A stretch of 64,000 bases of DNA from an uncultured Sterolibacteriaceae bacterium (GTDB lineage: Bacteria; Pseudomonadota; Gammaproteobacteria; Burkholderiales; Rhodocyclaceae), in assembly GCA_937888595.1 (NCBI GenBank), contig CALARK010000012.1, positions 124,001 to 188,000 of the forward strand, read 5' to 3'. The notes under the pieces were generated by a model. It was given only the letters and a program-made list of their open reading frames with translations, was not told the origin of the DNA and ran no database searches. Shown in pieces: positions 34,035-42,933 of this stretch. The position numbers and the translations under genes are program-made. Each line of letters opens with the position of its first letter. Positions within the stretch are counted from its first letter, which is position 1.

Positions 34035-35378
34035 ATGTCCGCTTTCTCATTCACCGCCGATCGGCTGCGCGAACTCGCTGCCGATGTCCTCCGCCATGCC
34101 GAACGCTGCGGCGCCAGCGCCTGCGAAGTCGATGTTTCCGAAGGTGTCGGCCAGTCGGTCACCATCCGCCGGCAGGAAGTCGAGACGATCGAATTCAACC
34201 GCGACAAGGGCATCGGCGTCACGGTCTACCTCGGCCAGCGGCGCGGCCATGCCTCGACCTCCGACTTTTCCGCAGCCGCCCTCAGGGACACGGTCGAAGC
34301 AGCAATCTCGATCGCCCGCTTTACCGCCGAGGATCCCTGTGCCGGGCTTCCGGAACCGGAACTGCTCGCCCGCGACACGATGGATCTCGACCTGTATCAC
34401 CCGTGGGATGTCTCGATCGAGCAGGCCATCGATATCGCCCGTCGCAGCGAAGCGGCCGCTTTCGCCGTCAGCCCGCTGGTGGCCAACTCGGAAGGGGCCA
34501 CCGTCTCGGCGCATGCCGCCCATTTCGTCTCCGCCAACAGCCTCGGCTTCATGGGCGGGTTTCCGTCATCGCGCCATTTCATCTCCTGCGTGCCGATCGC
34601 AACGCGGGGAAAGGACATGCAGCGCGACGACTGGTACTCGGGCTGGCGCGACCCGGCCGACCTCGCCGCGCCGGAAAGCATCGGCGACTATGCCGCCCGC
34701 CGCACCCTGTCACGCCTCGGCGCACGCAAGCTCAAGACGCGCCAGTGCAAGGTGATGTTCGAGGCCCCGCTCGCCGCGATGCTGCTCGGCAGCTTCGTGC
34801 ATGCGGTCAGCGGCGGCAGCCTCTACCGGAAGTCGAGCTTTCTCGTCGACGCGCTGGGCAAGCGCATCTTTCCGGACTGGATGCGCATCGAGGAGCGCCC
34901 GCACCTGCTGAAGGGGCTGGCCTCGAGCCCCTTCGATGACGACGGCGTCGCCACACACGACCGCACTGTGGTCGAGGGCGGCGTGCTGCAGGGCTACTTC
35001 CTGTCGACCTATACCGCCCGCAAGCTCGGCATGAAAACCACTGGCAATGCCGGTGGCAGCCATAACCTGATCGTCGCCCCGAGCCCCGCTGCGCCCGGGG
35101 ACTTCGCCGGCTTGTTGAAGCAGATGGGCACCGGCCTGCTGGTGACCGAACTGCTCGGCCACGGCATCAACTACGTCACCGGCGATTACTCGCGCGGCGC
35201 GGCCGGCTACTGGGTGGAGAAAGGCGAGATCGCCTACCCCGTCCACGAGATCACCGTCGCCGGCAACCTGCGGGACATGTTCGCCGGCATCGAGGCGATC
35301 GGCCGGGACACCGTCACGCGCGGTTCGCGCACCGTCGGGTCAATTGTGGTTAACCGCATGACCGTGGCCGGGAATTAG
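34035..35378 (+). CDS. pmbA: Metalloprotease PmbA/TldE
   Basis: A 447-residue member of the TldD/PmbA family, matching E. coli PmbA (450). The N-terminal region contains CEVDVSEGVGQSVTIRRQEVE, and the C-terminal block GLLVTELLGHGINYVTGDYSRGAAGYWVEKGE is diagnostic. TldD/TldE heterodimers degrade flexible peptides and mature microcin or PQQ-like precursors; TldD carries the zinc site, and its gene is not in this window. Start at ATG 34035; the spacer to divergent darP is only 38 bases. Confidence 0.95.
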   Translation: MSAFSFTADRLRELAADVLRHAERCGASACEVDVSEGVGQSVTIRRQEVETIEFNRDKGIGVTVYLGQRRGHASTSDFSAAALRDTVEAAISIARFTAEDPCAGLPEPELLARDTMDLDLYHPWDVSIEQAIDIARRSEAAAFAVSPLVANSEGATVSAHAAHFVSANSLGFMGGFPSSRHFISCVPIATRGKDMQRDDWYSGWRDPADLAAPESIGDYAARRTLSRLGARKLKTRQCKVMFEAPLAAMLLGSFVHAVSGGSLYRKSSFLVDALGKRIFPDWMRIEERPHLLKGLASSPFDDDGVATHDRTVVEGGVLQGYFLSTYTARKLGMKTTGNAGGSHNLIVAPSPAAPGDFAGLLKQMGTGLLVTELLGHGINYVTGDYSRGAAGYWVEKGEIAYPVHEITVAGNLRDMFAGIEAIGRDTVTRGSRTVGSIVVNRMTVAGN

Positions 35379-35428
35379 GCGCTCCACCGGTTAGGCGCGG
35401 CGCTCTTTCGGTGTAGTATTTCGCGGTC

Positions 35429-35446
35429 GTCCCGCAGCCGCGGGAC
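35429..35446 (+). promoter_or_regulatory. Hairpin upstream of the first TRAP binding protein
   Basis: A perfect 7-bp stem GTCCCGC/GCGGGAC with an AGCC loop, 31 bases before the start codon. It may stabilise the highly expressed binding-protein mRNA or bind a regulator. Confidence 0.3.
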
Positions 35447-35477
35447 GTTCCAAATTACAACACCAAGGAGACGATTT

Positions 35478-36560
35478 ATGGAACGTCGCAAGTTTCTGCA
35501 AGGCGCCGGCGTGGCCGGCATCCTGGCTGCCGGGGCCGCCCCCGCCGTGGTCAATGCGCAGGCCGCCGTCAAGTGGCGCCTGACCTCGAGCTTCCCCAAG
35601 AGCCTCGACACCATCTACGGCGGCGCCGAAGTGCTGGCCAACCGCGTGCGCGCCATGACCGGCGGCAAGTTCGACATCCAGGTCTTCGCCGGCGGCGAGA
35701 TCGCCCCGGGCTTGCAGGCGCTGGACGTGACCCAGAACGGCACGGTCGAGTGCTGCCACACCTGCTCCTACTACTACGTCGGCAAGGACAAGGCCTTCGG
35801 CTTCGGCACCGCCGTGCCATTCGGCATGAACGCGCGCCAGATGAATGCATGGATCTACTATGGCGGCGGCCAGCAGCTGCTCGACGAGTTCTACGCCAAC
35901 TACAACGTGCTTTCCTTCGCCGGCGGCAACACCGGTGTCCAGATGGGCGGCTGGTTCCGCAAGGAGATCAAGAACCTCAATGACGTCAAGGGCCTCAAGA
36001 TGCGCATCGCCGGCCTCGGCGGCAACGTGTTTGCCGGCCTCGGCGTCGTGCCGCAGCAGATCGCCGGTGGCGACATCTACCCCGCGCTCGAAAAGGGCAC
36101 GATCGACGGTGCCGAATGGGTCGGCCCCTATGACGACGAGAAGCTCGGCTTCTACAAGGTCGCCAAGAACTACTACTTCCCGGGCTGGTGGGAACCGGGT
36201 CCCGTCATCCATTTCTTCGTGAACAAGGATGCCTGGGCCAAACTGCCGAAGGAATATCAGGAGGCCTTCAAGGCGGCCGCCTACGAGTCCAACGTCACCA
36301 TGATGGCCGAGTACGACCACAAGAACCCCGCCGCCCTGATGCGTCTGGTCGGCCAGGGCGTCAAGCTGCGCAAGTACCCCAAGGCCGTCATCGAAGCCGC
36401 CTACAAGTCGGCCGTGCAGCTCTACAACGACGAATCGAGCAAGAACCCCGCGTTCAAGAAGATCTACACCGAGTACCTCAAGTACCAGAAGGTGATGAAC
36501 CGCTGGTTCGCCGTCGCCGAACTCGGCATGGACGAATTCCTGCAGAAAAACGTCAAGTAA
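35478..36560 (+). CDS. TRAP transporter binding protein, DctP/TakP type (copy 1)
   Basis: A 360-residue periplasmic binding protein. The N-terminus MERRKFLQGAGVAGILAAG is a twin-arginine signal. The mature protein has the TRAP arginine-containing block (GLKMRIAGLGGNVFAGLG) and segments such as NTGVQMGGWFRKE, GTIDGAEWVGPYDD and YYFPGWWEPG that resemble 2-oxo-acid/lactate binding proteins (TakP group). A strong ribosome-binding site (AAGGAGAC) and a strong terminator follow the high-expression pattern of binding proteins. The cognate membrane subunits lie downstream on the opposite strand. Confidence 0.9.
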   Translation: MERRKFLQGAGVAGILAAGAAPAVVNAQAAVKWRLTSSFPKSLDTIYGGAEVLANRVRAMTGGKFDIQVFAGGEIAPGLQALDVTQNGTVECCHTCSYYYVGKDKAFGFGTAVPFGMNARQMNAWIYYGGGQQLLDEFYANYNVLSFAGGNTGVQMGGWFRKEIKNLNDVKGLKMRIAGLGGNVFAGLGVVPQQIAGGDIYPALEKGTIDGAEWVGPYDDEKLGFYKVAKNYYFPGWWEPGPVIHFFVNKDAWAKLPKEYQEAFKAAAYESNVTMMAEYDHKNPAALMRLVGQGVKLRKYPKAVIEAAYKSAVQLYNDESSKNPAFKKIYTEYLKYQKVMNRWFAVAELGMDEFLQKNVK

Positions 36561-36580
36561 GCGGCGGCATCGCCGCCAGC

Positions 36581-36608
36581 AAAAAGCCCCGCAATGCGGG
36601 GCTTTTTT
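36581..36608 (+). terminator. Rho-independent terminator after TRAP binding protein
   Basis: A 12-bp stem (AAAAAGCCCCGC with GCGGGGCTTTTT) around AAT, followed by further T residues. The A run on the other side makes it bidirectional, so it can also end the convergent dctM transcript, which stops at 36648. Confidence 0.93.
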
Positions 36609-36647
36609 TCGGCCTGTTCCCGGCCGGATACCGGGGCGATGGACCGG

Positions 36648-38408
36648 TCAGTCCGGCTTGCCGGCAGGAGAGGGGGCGAATGCTTCGGTCTTGTCCTCGG
36701 ACTCGCCGCTCGCCGCCTCATCCGGCGCATCGCTTTCCTCGTCGGACGGTTCGGCTTCCGCCCCCTCCTCCGGCTCGGCATTTTCCTCGATCATCTTCTG
36801 GATATCGATCATTTCCCCCTGGTGCTCGAGCTCGGCATCGCTGAGCGTGGGATCGTGGCCGACCAGTTGCGGGAAGGCGATCACGAGGGCAACCATGATG
36901 ATCTGGATCACGACGAACGGCACGGCGCCCCAGTAGATCTGGCCGGTCGTGACCGGTTCGGTCATCTTGCCGGTCACCGCATCCTTGAACGGCAGGCTCG
37001 GTGCCACCGAACGCAGGTAGAACAGGGCGAAGCCGAAAGGCGGATGCATGAAGGAGGTCTGCATGTTGACCGCCATCAAGATGCCGAACCAGATCAGGTC
37101 GATGCCCAGGTTTTCCGCTGCAGGTGCGAGCAGCGGCAGCACGATGAACGCCAACTCGAAGAAATCGAGGAAGAAGGCCAGCAGGAAAATCAGGACGTTG
37201 ACGACGATCAGGAACCCGACCTCGCCGCCCGGCAGGTCCGACAGCAGGTGCTCGACCCACCGGTGGCCATCGACGCCGTAGAAGGTGAGCGAGAACACCC
37301 GGGCACCGACCAGGATGAAGATGACGAAGGTAGTCAGCTTGGCTGTCGAGTCCATCGCCTGCTTGAGCAGGGTGAAATTGATCCGCTTGCGCGACAGGGC
37401 CATGATCAGCGCCCCCATCGCGCCCATCGCCCCCCCTTCGGTCGGTGTCGCGACGCCGATGAAGATGGTGCCGAGCACGAGGAAAATCAGCGCCAGCGGC
37501 GGGATGAGCACGAAGGTGACCTTTTCCGCCATCTTGGACAGCAGGCCCAGCTTGAAAAAGCGATTGACCACGGCAATGACGAAGGCGACCCCCATGCCCA
37601 GGCTCAGGGCGATGACCAGCAGTTCGTCGGTCGGCTTGTCGGCGGGCTGGCCTTGCGACCAGAACACGGCCGCGCCCACGGCGGCGACGGTGATCACCAT
37701 CAGGGAAAGCACGCCCGAACGACCGTTCGATTCGCGGAATGTCCGGGCTTCCGGCGGCAGCGCGGGAGCGGACTTCGGGAAGATCAGGGCCATGCCGATG
37801 ACGTAGAGCAGATACAGGCTGGTCAGCACCATGCCGGGCACGATGGCGCCCTTGTACATATCGCCGACCGACTTGCCGAGCTGGTCGGCGATGATGATCA
37901 GCACCAGCGAGGGCGGGATGATCTGCGCCAGCGTTCCGGAGGCGGCGATCACGCCGGAAGCGAGGCGCCGGTCGTAGCCGTAGCGCAGCATGATCGGCAG
38001 GGAAATGAGGCCCATCGAGATCACCGAGGCGGCCACCACGCCGGTCGTTGCCGCCAGCATGGCACCGACGATGATCACGGCGATCGCCAGGCCGCCGCGC
38101 ACCGGCCCGAACAGCTGGCCAATCGTGTCGAGCAGGTCCTCGGCCATGCCCGAACGCTCGAGGATCAGGCCCATGAAGGTGAAGAAGGGGATCGCCAGCA
38201 GGGTGTCGTTGTTCATCACCCCGCCGAAAATGCGTTCCGGCAACGCCTGGAAAAAGGAGGGATTGAACAGGCCGAGCTCGATGCCGATCCAGCCGAAGAT
38301 GATGCCATTCGCGGCCAGCGCGAACGCCACCGGGAAGCCGAGCAGAAGGAACACCACCAGCGAGGCGAACATGATCGGTGCCATGTTGGCGATCAGGAAT
38401 TCCATCAT
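36648..38408 (-). CDS. dctM: TRAP transporter large permease (DctM) with acidic tail
   Basis: A 586-residue membrane protein with about a dozen hydrophobic segments, the sodium-coupled transport subunit of a TRAP system. Family blocks: FLLLGFPVAFALAANG, IPFFTFMGLILERSG and a region TPTEGGAMGAMGAL (about 323-336). It is longer than most DctM (about 430-460) because of an enlarged central loop and a C-terminal cytoplasmic tail (about 525-586) that is rich in Glu, Asp and Ser (EENAEPEEGAEAEPSDEES). It overlaps dctQ by 4 bases. No function is known for the tail. Confidence 0.92.
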   Translation of the reverse strand: MMEFLIANMAPIMFASLVVFLLLGFPVAFALAANGIIFGWIGIELGLFNPSFFQALPERIFGGVMNNDTLLAIPFFTFMGLILERSGMAEDLLDTIGQLFGPVRGGLAIAVIIVGAMLAATTGVVAASVISMGLISLPIMLRYGYDRRLASGVIAASGTLAQIIPPSLVLIIIADQLGKSVGDMYKGAIVPGMVLTSLYLLYVIGMALIFPKSAPALPPEARTFRESNGRSGVLSLMVITVAAVGAAVFWSQGQPADKPTDELLVIALSLGMGVAFVIAVVNRFFKLGLLSKMAEKVTFVLIPPLALIFLVLGTIFIGVATPTEGGAMGAMGALIMALSRKRINFTLLKQAMDSTAKLTTFVIFILVGARVFSLTFYGVDGHRWVEHLLSDLPGGEVGFLIVVNVLIFLLAFFLDFFELAFIVLPLLAPAAENLGIDLIWFGILMAVNMQTSFMHPPFGFALFYLRSVAPSLPFKDAVTGKMTEPVTTGQIYWGAVPFVVIQIIMVALVIAFPQLVGHDPTLSDAELEHQGEMIDIQKMIEENAEPEEGAEAEPSDEESDAPDEAASGESEDKTEAFAPSPAGKPD

Positions 38409-39055
38409 TTGCGTTCTCCCGAGGCGCTGTCGACCATGTCATGGTTCATGTGGACGATGTCCGCGACTTCCGGCGCGACCTGGTGCTTGCGGATCTCCGC
38501 AGCCAGCTCCTCCTCGGCCGATGCAGTGCCCCCCTTGGAGAGTACGTTCGGCCCGCGGCCGGTCAGGAAGGCGATACGCTTGGTCAATTCCGAAAATGCC
38601 TGCAGGATCAGCAGGGCGAAGCCCAGCGGCAGCATCAGGCGTACCGGCCAGCGGATCAGGCCGCCGGCGTTGGCCGACACCTCGCCCGAATGCCAGGCAT
38701 TGATGAAGGCGGGCCATGACAGCCAGGCGACCATGAGCGCCATCGGCAGCAGGAAGACGAGGATGCCGAAGACGTCGATCCAGTTCTGTGCCCGGGGGGA
38801 CAGGCGGCCGGCGATGACGTCGATGCGAATGTGCTCGTTCTTCAGCAGCACGTAGGCGCCGCAGGCGAGGAAGATCGCCGAGAACAGGTACCACTGGATC
38901 TCGAGCAGGGCATTCGAGCTCCAGTCGAAGACAAAACGCATCACGGCATTGCCGGCGGAAATGAAGACCACCACCAGGATCAGCCAGATCGCCGCACGAC
39001 CGATGCGTTCATTGACCCCGTCGATCATGCGGGAGAATTGCAGCAGGAAATTCAT
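38405..39055 (-). CDS. dctQ: TRAP transporter small permease (DctQ)
   Basis: A 216-residue membrane protein with four transmembrane helices (about 20-38, 52-70, 90-115, 140-160), the small subunit of the TRAP permease. The helix-two region contains NALLEIQWYLFSAIFLACGAYVLL, typical of the 2-oxo-acid/mannitol-like DctQ group. I chose the Met at 39055 (MNFLLQFSRMIDG) since GGAGGAGAGAGG stands just upstream; a longer frame starts at 39088. A hydrophilic C-terminal tail of about 45 residues follows. It overlaps dctM by ATGA. Confidence 0.9.
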   Translation of the reverse strand: MNFLLQFSRMIDGVNERIGRAAIWLILVVVFISAGNAVMRFVFDWSSNALLEIQWYLFSAIFLACGAYVLLKNEHIRIDVIAGRLSPRAQNWIDVFGILVFLLPMALMVAWLSWPAFINAWHSGEVSANAGGLIRWPVRLMLPLGFALLILQAFSELTKRIAFLTGRGPNVLSKGGTASAEEELAAEIRKHQVAPEVADIVHMNHDMVDSASGERK

Positions 39056-39257
39056 TGACCTCTCTCCTCCGCGAAGGGGCATCGCCACGCCATAATCCGT
39101 GTGGCGGAATACCGATCCTTGCAGTGTTGTTGTCTGGGTGACAGGCCGACATGTTAACTGGTGTGTTGCGGCTTAGCCACCGTGTTGTGGAAATCCGCAA
39201 GGTCCGGAACCCCGCGCTGCGGTATGGTCTCGTAGTAAATTTCGCTCAGATCTGGCT
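39056..39257. promoter_or_regulatory. Divergent intergenic region dctQ / second binding protein
   Basis: A 202-base spacer without genes. It must hold the promoters for dctQM (leftward) and for the second TRAP binding protein (rightward). GT-rich stretches occur (TTGTTGTCTGGGTG), but I see no clear -10/-35 pair or palindrome. Confidence 0.4.
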
Positions 39258-40376
39258 ATGGAACGACGCAAATTCATCGGCTCGGCAGGCCTCGCGGGCA
39301 TTCTGGCAAGCGGTATCGCACCGCCAGTGCACGCTGCACAAGCCATCCGCTGGCGCCTTGCCTCCAGCTTCCCTGCCGGGCAGGCCATTACCTCCGGGGG
39401 CGCCGGAATCTTCGCCCGTACGCTCAAGGAGATCTCGGGGGGCAAGTTCGAGATACTGGTACATCCCGCCGACGAACTGATGCCGGCGCTGGGCGTCCTG
39501 GACGGGGTACGGCGCGGCAGCGTCGAATGCGGCCATACGGCGGGCTACTACTACATCGACAAGGACGAAGCCTTCGCCTTCGACACCAGCATTCCGTTCG
39601 GGCTGAACAGCCGGCAGATGAATGCCTGGACGCATGAAAACGGCAGCCCGGGATTCGAGCTGATGCGCGAATTCCATCGTGGCCAAGGCATCGTCGGCCT
39701 GCCCATGGGCAATACCGGGACCCAGATGGGCGGCTGGTTCCGCAAGCCGATCCGTTCGACGGCGGATCTCAAGGGCCTGCGGATGCGCATACCGGGACTG
39801 GGCGCGAAAGTGCTCGAGCGGCTCGGCGTGGTCACGCAATCGATTCCTGCCGGCGAGATCTACAAGGCCCTCACCCAGGGCAGGATCGACGCGGTCGAAT
39901 GGTCGGGGCCCCATGACGATCTCCAGCTGGGGCTGCACAAGATCGTGCCCTATTACGCCTACCCCGGCTGGTGGGAAGGCGGCGCGCAACTGTCCCTGTA
40001 CATCAACCTGCGCGCCTACGACGCACTGACCGAGGACAACAAGGCGATGCTGAAGGCCGCGGCCGCTGTCGCCCATCTCGACATGCAGGCGCAGCACGAC
40101 ATGAAAAACCCCGCCGCACTCAAGGCACTGGTCGCCGAAGGCGCCCGTCTGATGCCGTTTCCGCAGACGGTGCTGGACGCCGCCCGCAAGGCGGCGCTGG
40201 CGCTGTATGCCGAGATCGGCAACCGGAATCCACGCTGGAAGAAGATCTACGCCGGCTACGAGCCGTTCCTGAAGGAGCAGGTATGGGGCTGGGGCTACGC
40301 CGACCTGGCCTTCGACAACTACATGCACCAGCAACTGCAGGCCGCCAAGCCCCCGCGCAGCAAGCGCGGACGCTAG
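39258..40376 (+). CDS. TRAP transporter binding protein, DctP/TakP type (copy 2)
   Basis: A 372-residue paralogue of the binding protein at 35478. It has the same twin-arginine start (MERRKFIGSAGLAGILASG), the segment NTGTQMGGWFRKP and the closing YYAYPGWWEGGAQ block, but the middle and C-terminus diverge, and it ends in a basic KPPRSKRGR tail. It probably recognises a related organic acid and uses the same DctQM. There is no terminator after it, and a phosphatase gene follows 27 bases downstream. The ribosome-binding site is weak compared with copy 1. Confidence 0.88.
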   Translation: MERRKFIGSAGLAGILASGIAPPVHAAQAIRWRLASSFPAGQAITSGGAGIFARTLKEISGGKFEILVHPADELMPALGVLDGVRRGSVECGHTAGYYYIDKDEAFAFDTSIPFGLNSRQMNAWTHENGSPGFELMREFHRGQGIVGLPMGNTGTQMGGWFRKPIRSTADLKGLRMRIPGLGAKVLERLGVVTQSIPAGEIYKALTQGRIDAVEWSGPHDDLQLGLHKIVPYYAYPGWWEGGAQLSLYINLRAYDALTEDNKAMLKAAAAVAHLDMQAQHDMKNPAALKALVAEGARLMPFPQTVLDAARKAALALYAEIGNRNPRWKKIYAGYEPFLKEQVWGWGYADLAFDNYMHQQLQAAKPPRSKRGR

Positions 40377-40403
40377 GTCGCCGGTTCGCATCGCTCCACG
40401 ACC

Positions 40404-41024
40404 ATGCGACTGTGCTTCGTTCGCCACGGTGAAACCGACTGGAACGCCGGCAAGCGCATCCAGGGACAAATCGACGTGCCGCTGTCGGCGGTCGGCCACG
40501 CCCAGGCACGGGCCACCGGGAACGCGCTCAGGGACGAGGGCTTCGCCGCGATCTACACCAGCGACCTGACGCGGGCCCGCCAGACGGCCGAGGCGGCCGC
40601 CCATCTGGCGCACGTTCCGCTGGAACTCTGCCCCGGCCTGCGCGAGCGCCACTACGGCATCTTCCAGGGGCTGACCTACGAGGAAGCGGCGGAGCGGCAT
40701 CCGGCCGACTATGCCCGCCACAAGGCCCGCGATCCCTACTTCGCGCCGGGCGAAGGCGAAAGCCTGCTCGACCTGTCCGCCCGGCTGGCCGGCACCTTCG
40801 ACGACATCGTGCGCCGCCATCCCGGCGAAGCCGTAGCGCTCTTCACCCACGGCGGCGTGCTCGACATCGTCTATCGGCAGGCGACCCACCGGCCGCTCGA
40901 CACTCCGCGCGACTTCGCCATCCCGAACTGCGGCATCAACTGGGTCGAGGTCGTGAATGGCTGCTGGACCCTGCTGTCGTGGGCAGAGCGCGACCATCTC
41001 GACGCGGCACGCGACGAACTCTAA
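40404..41024 (+). CDS. Histidine phosphatase (phosphoglycerate mutase-like, GpmB/CobC type)
   Basis: A 206-residue histidine phosphatase. The phosphohistidine motif is MRLCFVRHGETDWN (His8), with TSDLTRARQTAE, LRERHYGIFQGLTYEEA and the second catalytic His in ALFTHGGVLDIVYR. The length and EGES segment fit the broad-specificity GpmB or alpha-ribazole phosphatase group rather than a glycolytic mutase. The exact substrate is unknown. No cobalamin genes are nearby. Confidence 0.88.
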   Translation: MRLCFVRHGETDWNAGKRIQGQIDVPLSAVGHAQARATGNALRDEGFAAIYTSDLTRARQTAEAAAHLAHVPLELCPGLRERHYGIFQGLTYEEAAERHPADYARHKARDPYFAPGEGESLLDLSARLAGTFDDIVRRHPGEAVALFTHGGVLDIVYRQATHRPLDTPRDFAIPNCGINWVEVVNGCWTLLSWAERDHLDAARDEL

Positions 41025-41153
41025 CGACGCATCGCCGCCCTCGGGCCGGCCACGCTGGATGACACACCAAGGGTCGTGGTCGGCACGTAAGGAGTTTCGC
41101 CCTAATCCCCGGTAGAATTCGGCTCTCCCCACCCCATTTGACGGGATAAGCCC

Positions 41154-42401
41154 ATGTTCTCCAAGCAAAATACCCTCGCCAAGACCGACCCCGAGCTGTT
41201 CGCCGCCATCACCGACGAGAACCGCCGCCAGGAAGACCACATCGAACTGATCGCCTCGGAGAACTACGTGTCCTGCGCCGTCCTCGAAGCCCAGGGCTCG
41301 CAACTCACCAACAAGTACGCGGAAGGCTACCCCGGCAAGCGCTACTACGGCGGCTGCGAACACGTCGACGTCGCCGAGCAGCTCGCCATCGACCGCGCCA
41401 AGAAGCTGTTCGGCGCCGAAGCCGCCAACGTCCAGCCGAATTCCGGCTCGCAGGCCAACCAGGCCGTCTTCATGGCCTTCCTGAAGCCGGGCGACACCAT
41501 CCTCGGCATGAACCTCGCCGCCGGCGGCCACCTGACGCACGGGATGGCGCTCAACATGTCGGGCAAGTGGTTCAACGTCGTGCCCTATGGCCTGAATGCC
41601 GACGAGGCCATCGACTACGCCGAGGTCGAGCGCCTCGCCCGCGAACACAAGCCCAAGCTGATCATCGCCGGCGCCTCGGCCTACGCCCTGCGCATCGACT
41701 TCGAGCGCTTCGCCAAAATCGCGAAGGAAGTCGGCGCGATCTTCATGGTCGATATGGCGCACTACGCCGGCCTCGTCGCCGCCGGCTACTACCCGAACCC
41801 GGTACCGCACGCCGACGTCGTCACCACCACCACCCACAAGACCCTGCGCGGCCCGCGCGGCGGCCTGATCCTCATGAAGGCCGAGCACGAGAAGGCGATC
41901 AACTCCGCGATCTTCCCCGGCCTGCAGGGCGGCCCGCTGATGCACGTCATCGCCGCCAAGGCCACCGCGCTCAAGGAGGCCATGACCAAGGAGTTCAAGG
42001 CCTACCAGGAGCAGGTGATGGAAAACGCCATCGTGATGGCCAAGACGCTCAAGCAGCGCGGCCTGCGCATCGTCTCCGGCCGTACCGAAAGCCATGTCTT
42101 CCTCGTCGACCTGCAGCCCAAGAACATCACCGGCAAGGACGCCGAGGCGGCCCTCGGCAAGGCACACATCACCGTCAACAAGAACGCCATCCCCAACGAC
42201 CCGCAGAAGCCCTTCGTCACTTCCGGCATCCGCATCGGCACGCCGGCCATGACCACCCGCGGCTTCACCGAGATCGAGGCCGAGACCGTCGCCAACCTGA
42301 TCGCCGACGTGCTCGACGCGCCGGCCGACGAGGCGGTGCTGGCCCGCGTGCGCGACGAAGTGGCGGCGCTGTGCAAGAAGTTCCCGGTCTACGGCGCCTG
42401 A
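41154..42401 (+). CDS. glyA: Serine hydroxymethyltransferase
   Basis: A 415-residue PLP enzyme that converts serine and tetrahydrofolate to glycine and methylene-tetrahydrofolate. Signatures: LIASENYVSCAVLEAQGS, NKYAEGYPGKRYYGGCE, and the PLP-lysine block VTTTTHKTLRGPRGG. Its product feeds the thyA/folA cycle encoded in this window. A TAGAAT box lies 35 bases before the start; I see no riboswitch-like structure in the 129-base leader. nrdR and ribD follow closely, as in many betaproteobacteria. Confidence 0.97.
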   Translation: MFSKQNTLAKTDPELFAAITDENRRQEDHIELIASENYVSCAVLEAQGSQLTNKYAEGYPGKRYYGGCEHVDVAEQLAIDRAKKLFGAEAANVQPNSGSQANQAVFMAFLKPGDTILGMNLAAGGHLTHGMALNMSGKWFNVVPYGLNADEAIDYAEVERLAREHKPKLIIAGASAYALRIDFERFAKIAKEVGAIFMVDMAHYAGLVAAGYYPNPVPHADVVTTTTHKTLRGPRGGLILMKAEHEKAINSAIFPGLQGGPLMHVIAAKATALKEAMTKEFKAYQEQVMENAIVMAKTLKQRGLRIVSGRTESHVFLVDLQPKNITGKDAEAALGKAHITVNKNAIPNDPQKPFVTSGIRIGTPAMTTRGFTEIEAETVANLIADVLDAPADEAVLARVRDEVAALCKKFPVYGA

Positions 42402-42415
42402 CCGGCGGCTGAGCC

Positions 42416-42907
42416 ATGCGCTGTCCTTACTGCAACGAGGACAACACCCAGGTCGTCGACACCCGGGAGAACGAGGAAGGCGACACCGTCCGGCGGCGGC
42501 GCCGCTGCCTCGTCTGCGACAAGCGCTTCACCACCTACGAGCGCGTCGAGCTGCAGCTGCCGCTGGTCGTCAAGAAGAACGGCAGCCGCGTCGACTACGA
42601 CCGGGACAAGCTGAAGTCGAGCATGATGCTGGCGCTGCGCAAGCGCCCGGTCACCACCGAAAGCATCGAGAGCGCCATCGACCGGATCGAGGAAAAGCTG
42701 GTGCAGCTGGCCGAGCGCGAGGTGCCATCCGACCGCGTCGGCGAACTGGTGATGCGCGAGCTGAAGAAACTCGACAAGATCGCCTACATCCGCTTCGCCT
42801 CGGTTTATCGCAACTTCGCCGACGTCGACGAGTTTTCCGATGCGATCCGCGAGGTCAAGCGGCCCCGCACCCCCCGTGCCCCCGGCGCGTCCCGCAAGGC
42901 ATCCTGA
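42416..42907 (+). CDS. nrdR: Transcriptional repressor NrdR
   Basis: A 163-residue repressor of ribonucleotide reductase genes. The N-terminal zinc ribbon has two cysteine pairs, CPYC at 3-6 and CLVC at about 31-34, and basic RRRRRC residues; the ATP-cone follows from about residue 49 (LVVKKNGSRVDYDRDKL). It senses ATP/dATP. It starts 15 bases after glyA and ends 26 bases before ribD, with the R1 repeat in that gap. Confidence 0.97.
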   Translation: MRCPYCNEDNTQVVDTRENEEGDTVRRRRRCLVCDKRFTTYERVELQLPLVVKKNGSRVDYDRDKLKSSMMLALRKRPVTTESIESAIDRIEEKLVQLAEREVPSDRVGELVMRELKKLDKIAYIRFASVYRNFADVDEFSDAIREVKRPRTPRAPGASRKAS

Positions 42908-42909
42908 GC

Positions 42910-42932
42910 GCCGTCCCGCCGGCGCCGACTTT
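42910..42932 (-). repeat. R1 copy, perfect, at the ribD start
   Basis: Fills the nrdR-ribD gap and ends one base before the ribD ATG, so it replaces the usual ribosome-binding site. Confidence 0.95.
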
Positions 42933-42933
42933 C

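Noticed and set aside
36594..38855. Open frame of 753 codons on the plus strand opposite dctM/dctQ
   Set aside because: Antisense to a well-supported TRAP permease pair; the translation is rich in His, Gln, Arg and Asp with no family features.
41025..41153. Possible riboswitch in the glyA leader
   Set aside because: The 129-base leader shows no paired stems or glycine- or folate-riboswitch consensus that I can recognise.
39246..42167. Very long open frame (973 codons) on the minus strand across the second TRAP binding protein, the phosphatase and glyA
   Set aside because: It is antisense to three clear genes, has low-complexity composition typical of GC-rich shadow frames and no recognisable domain.
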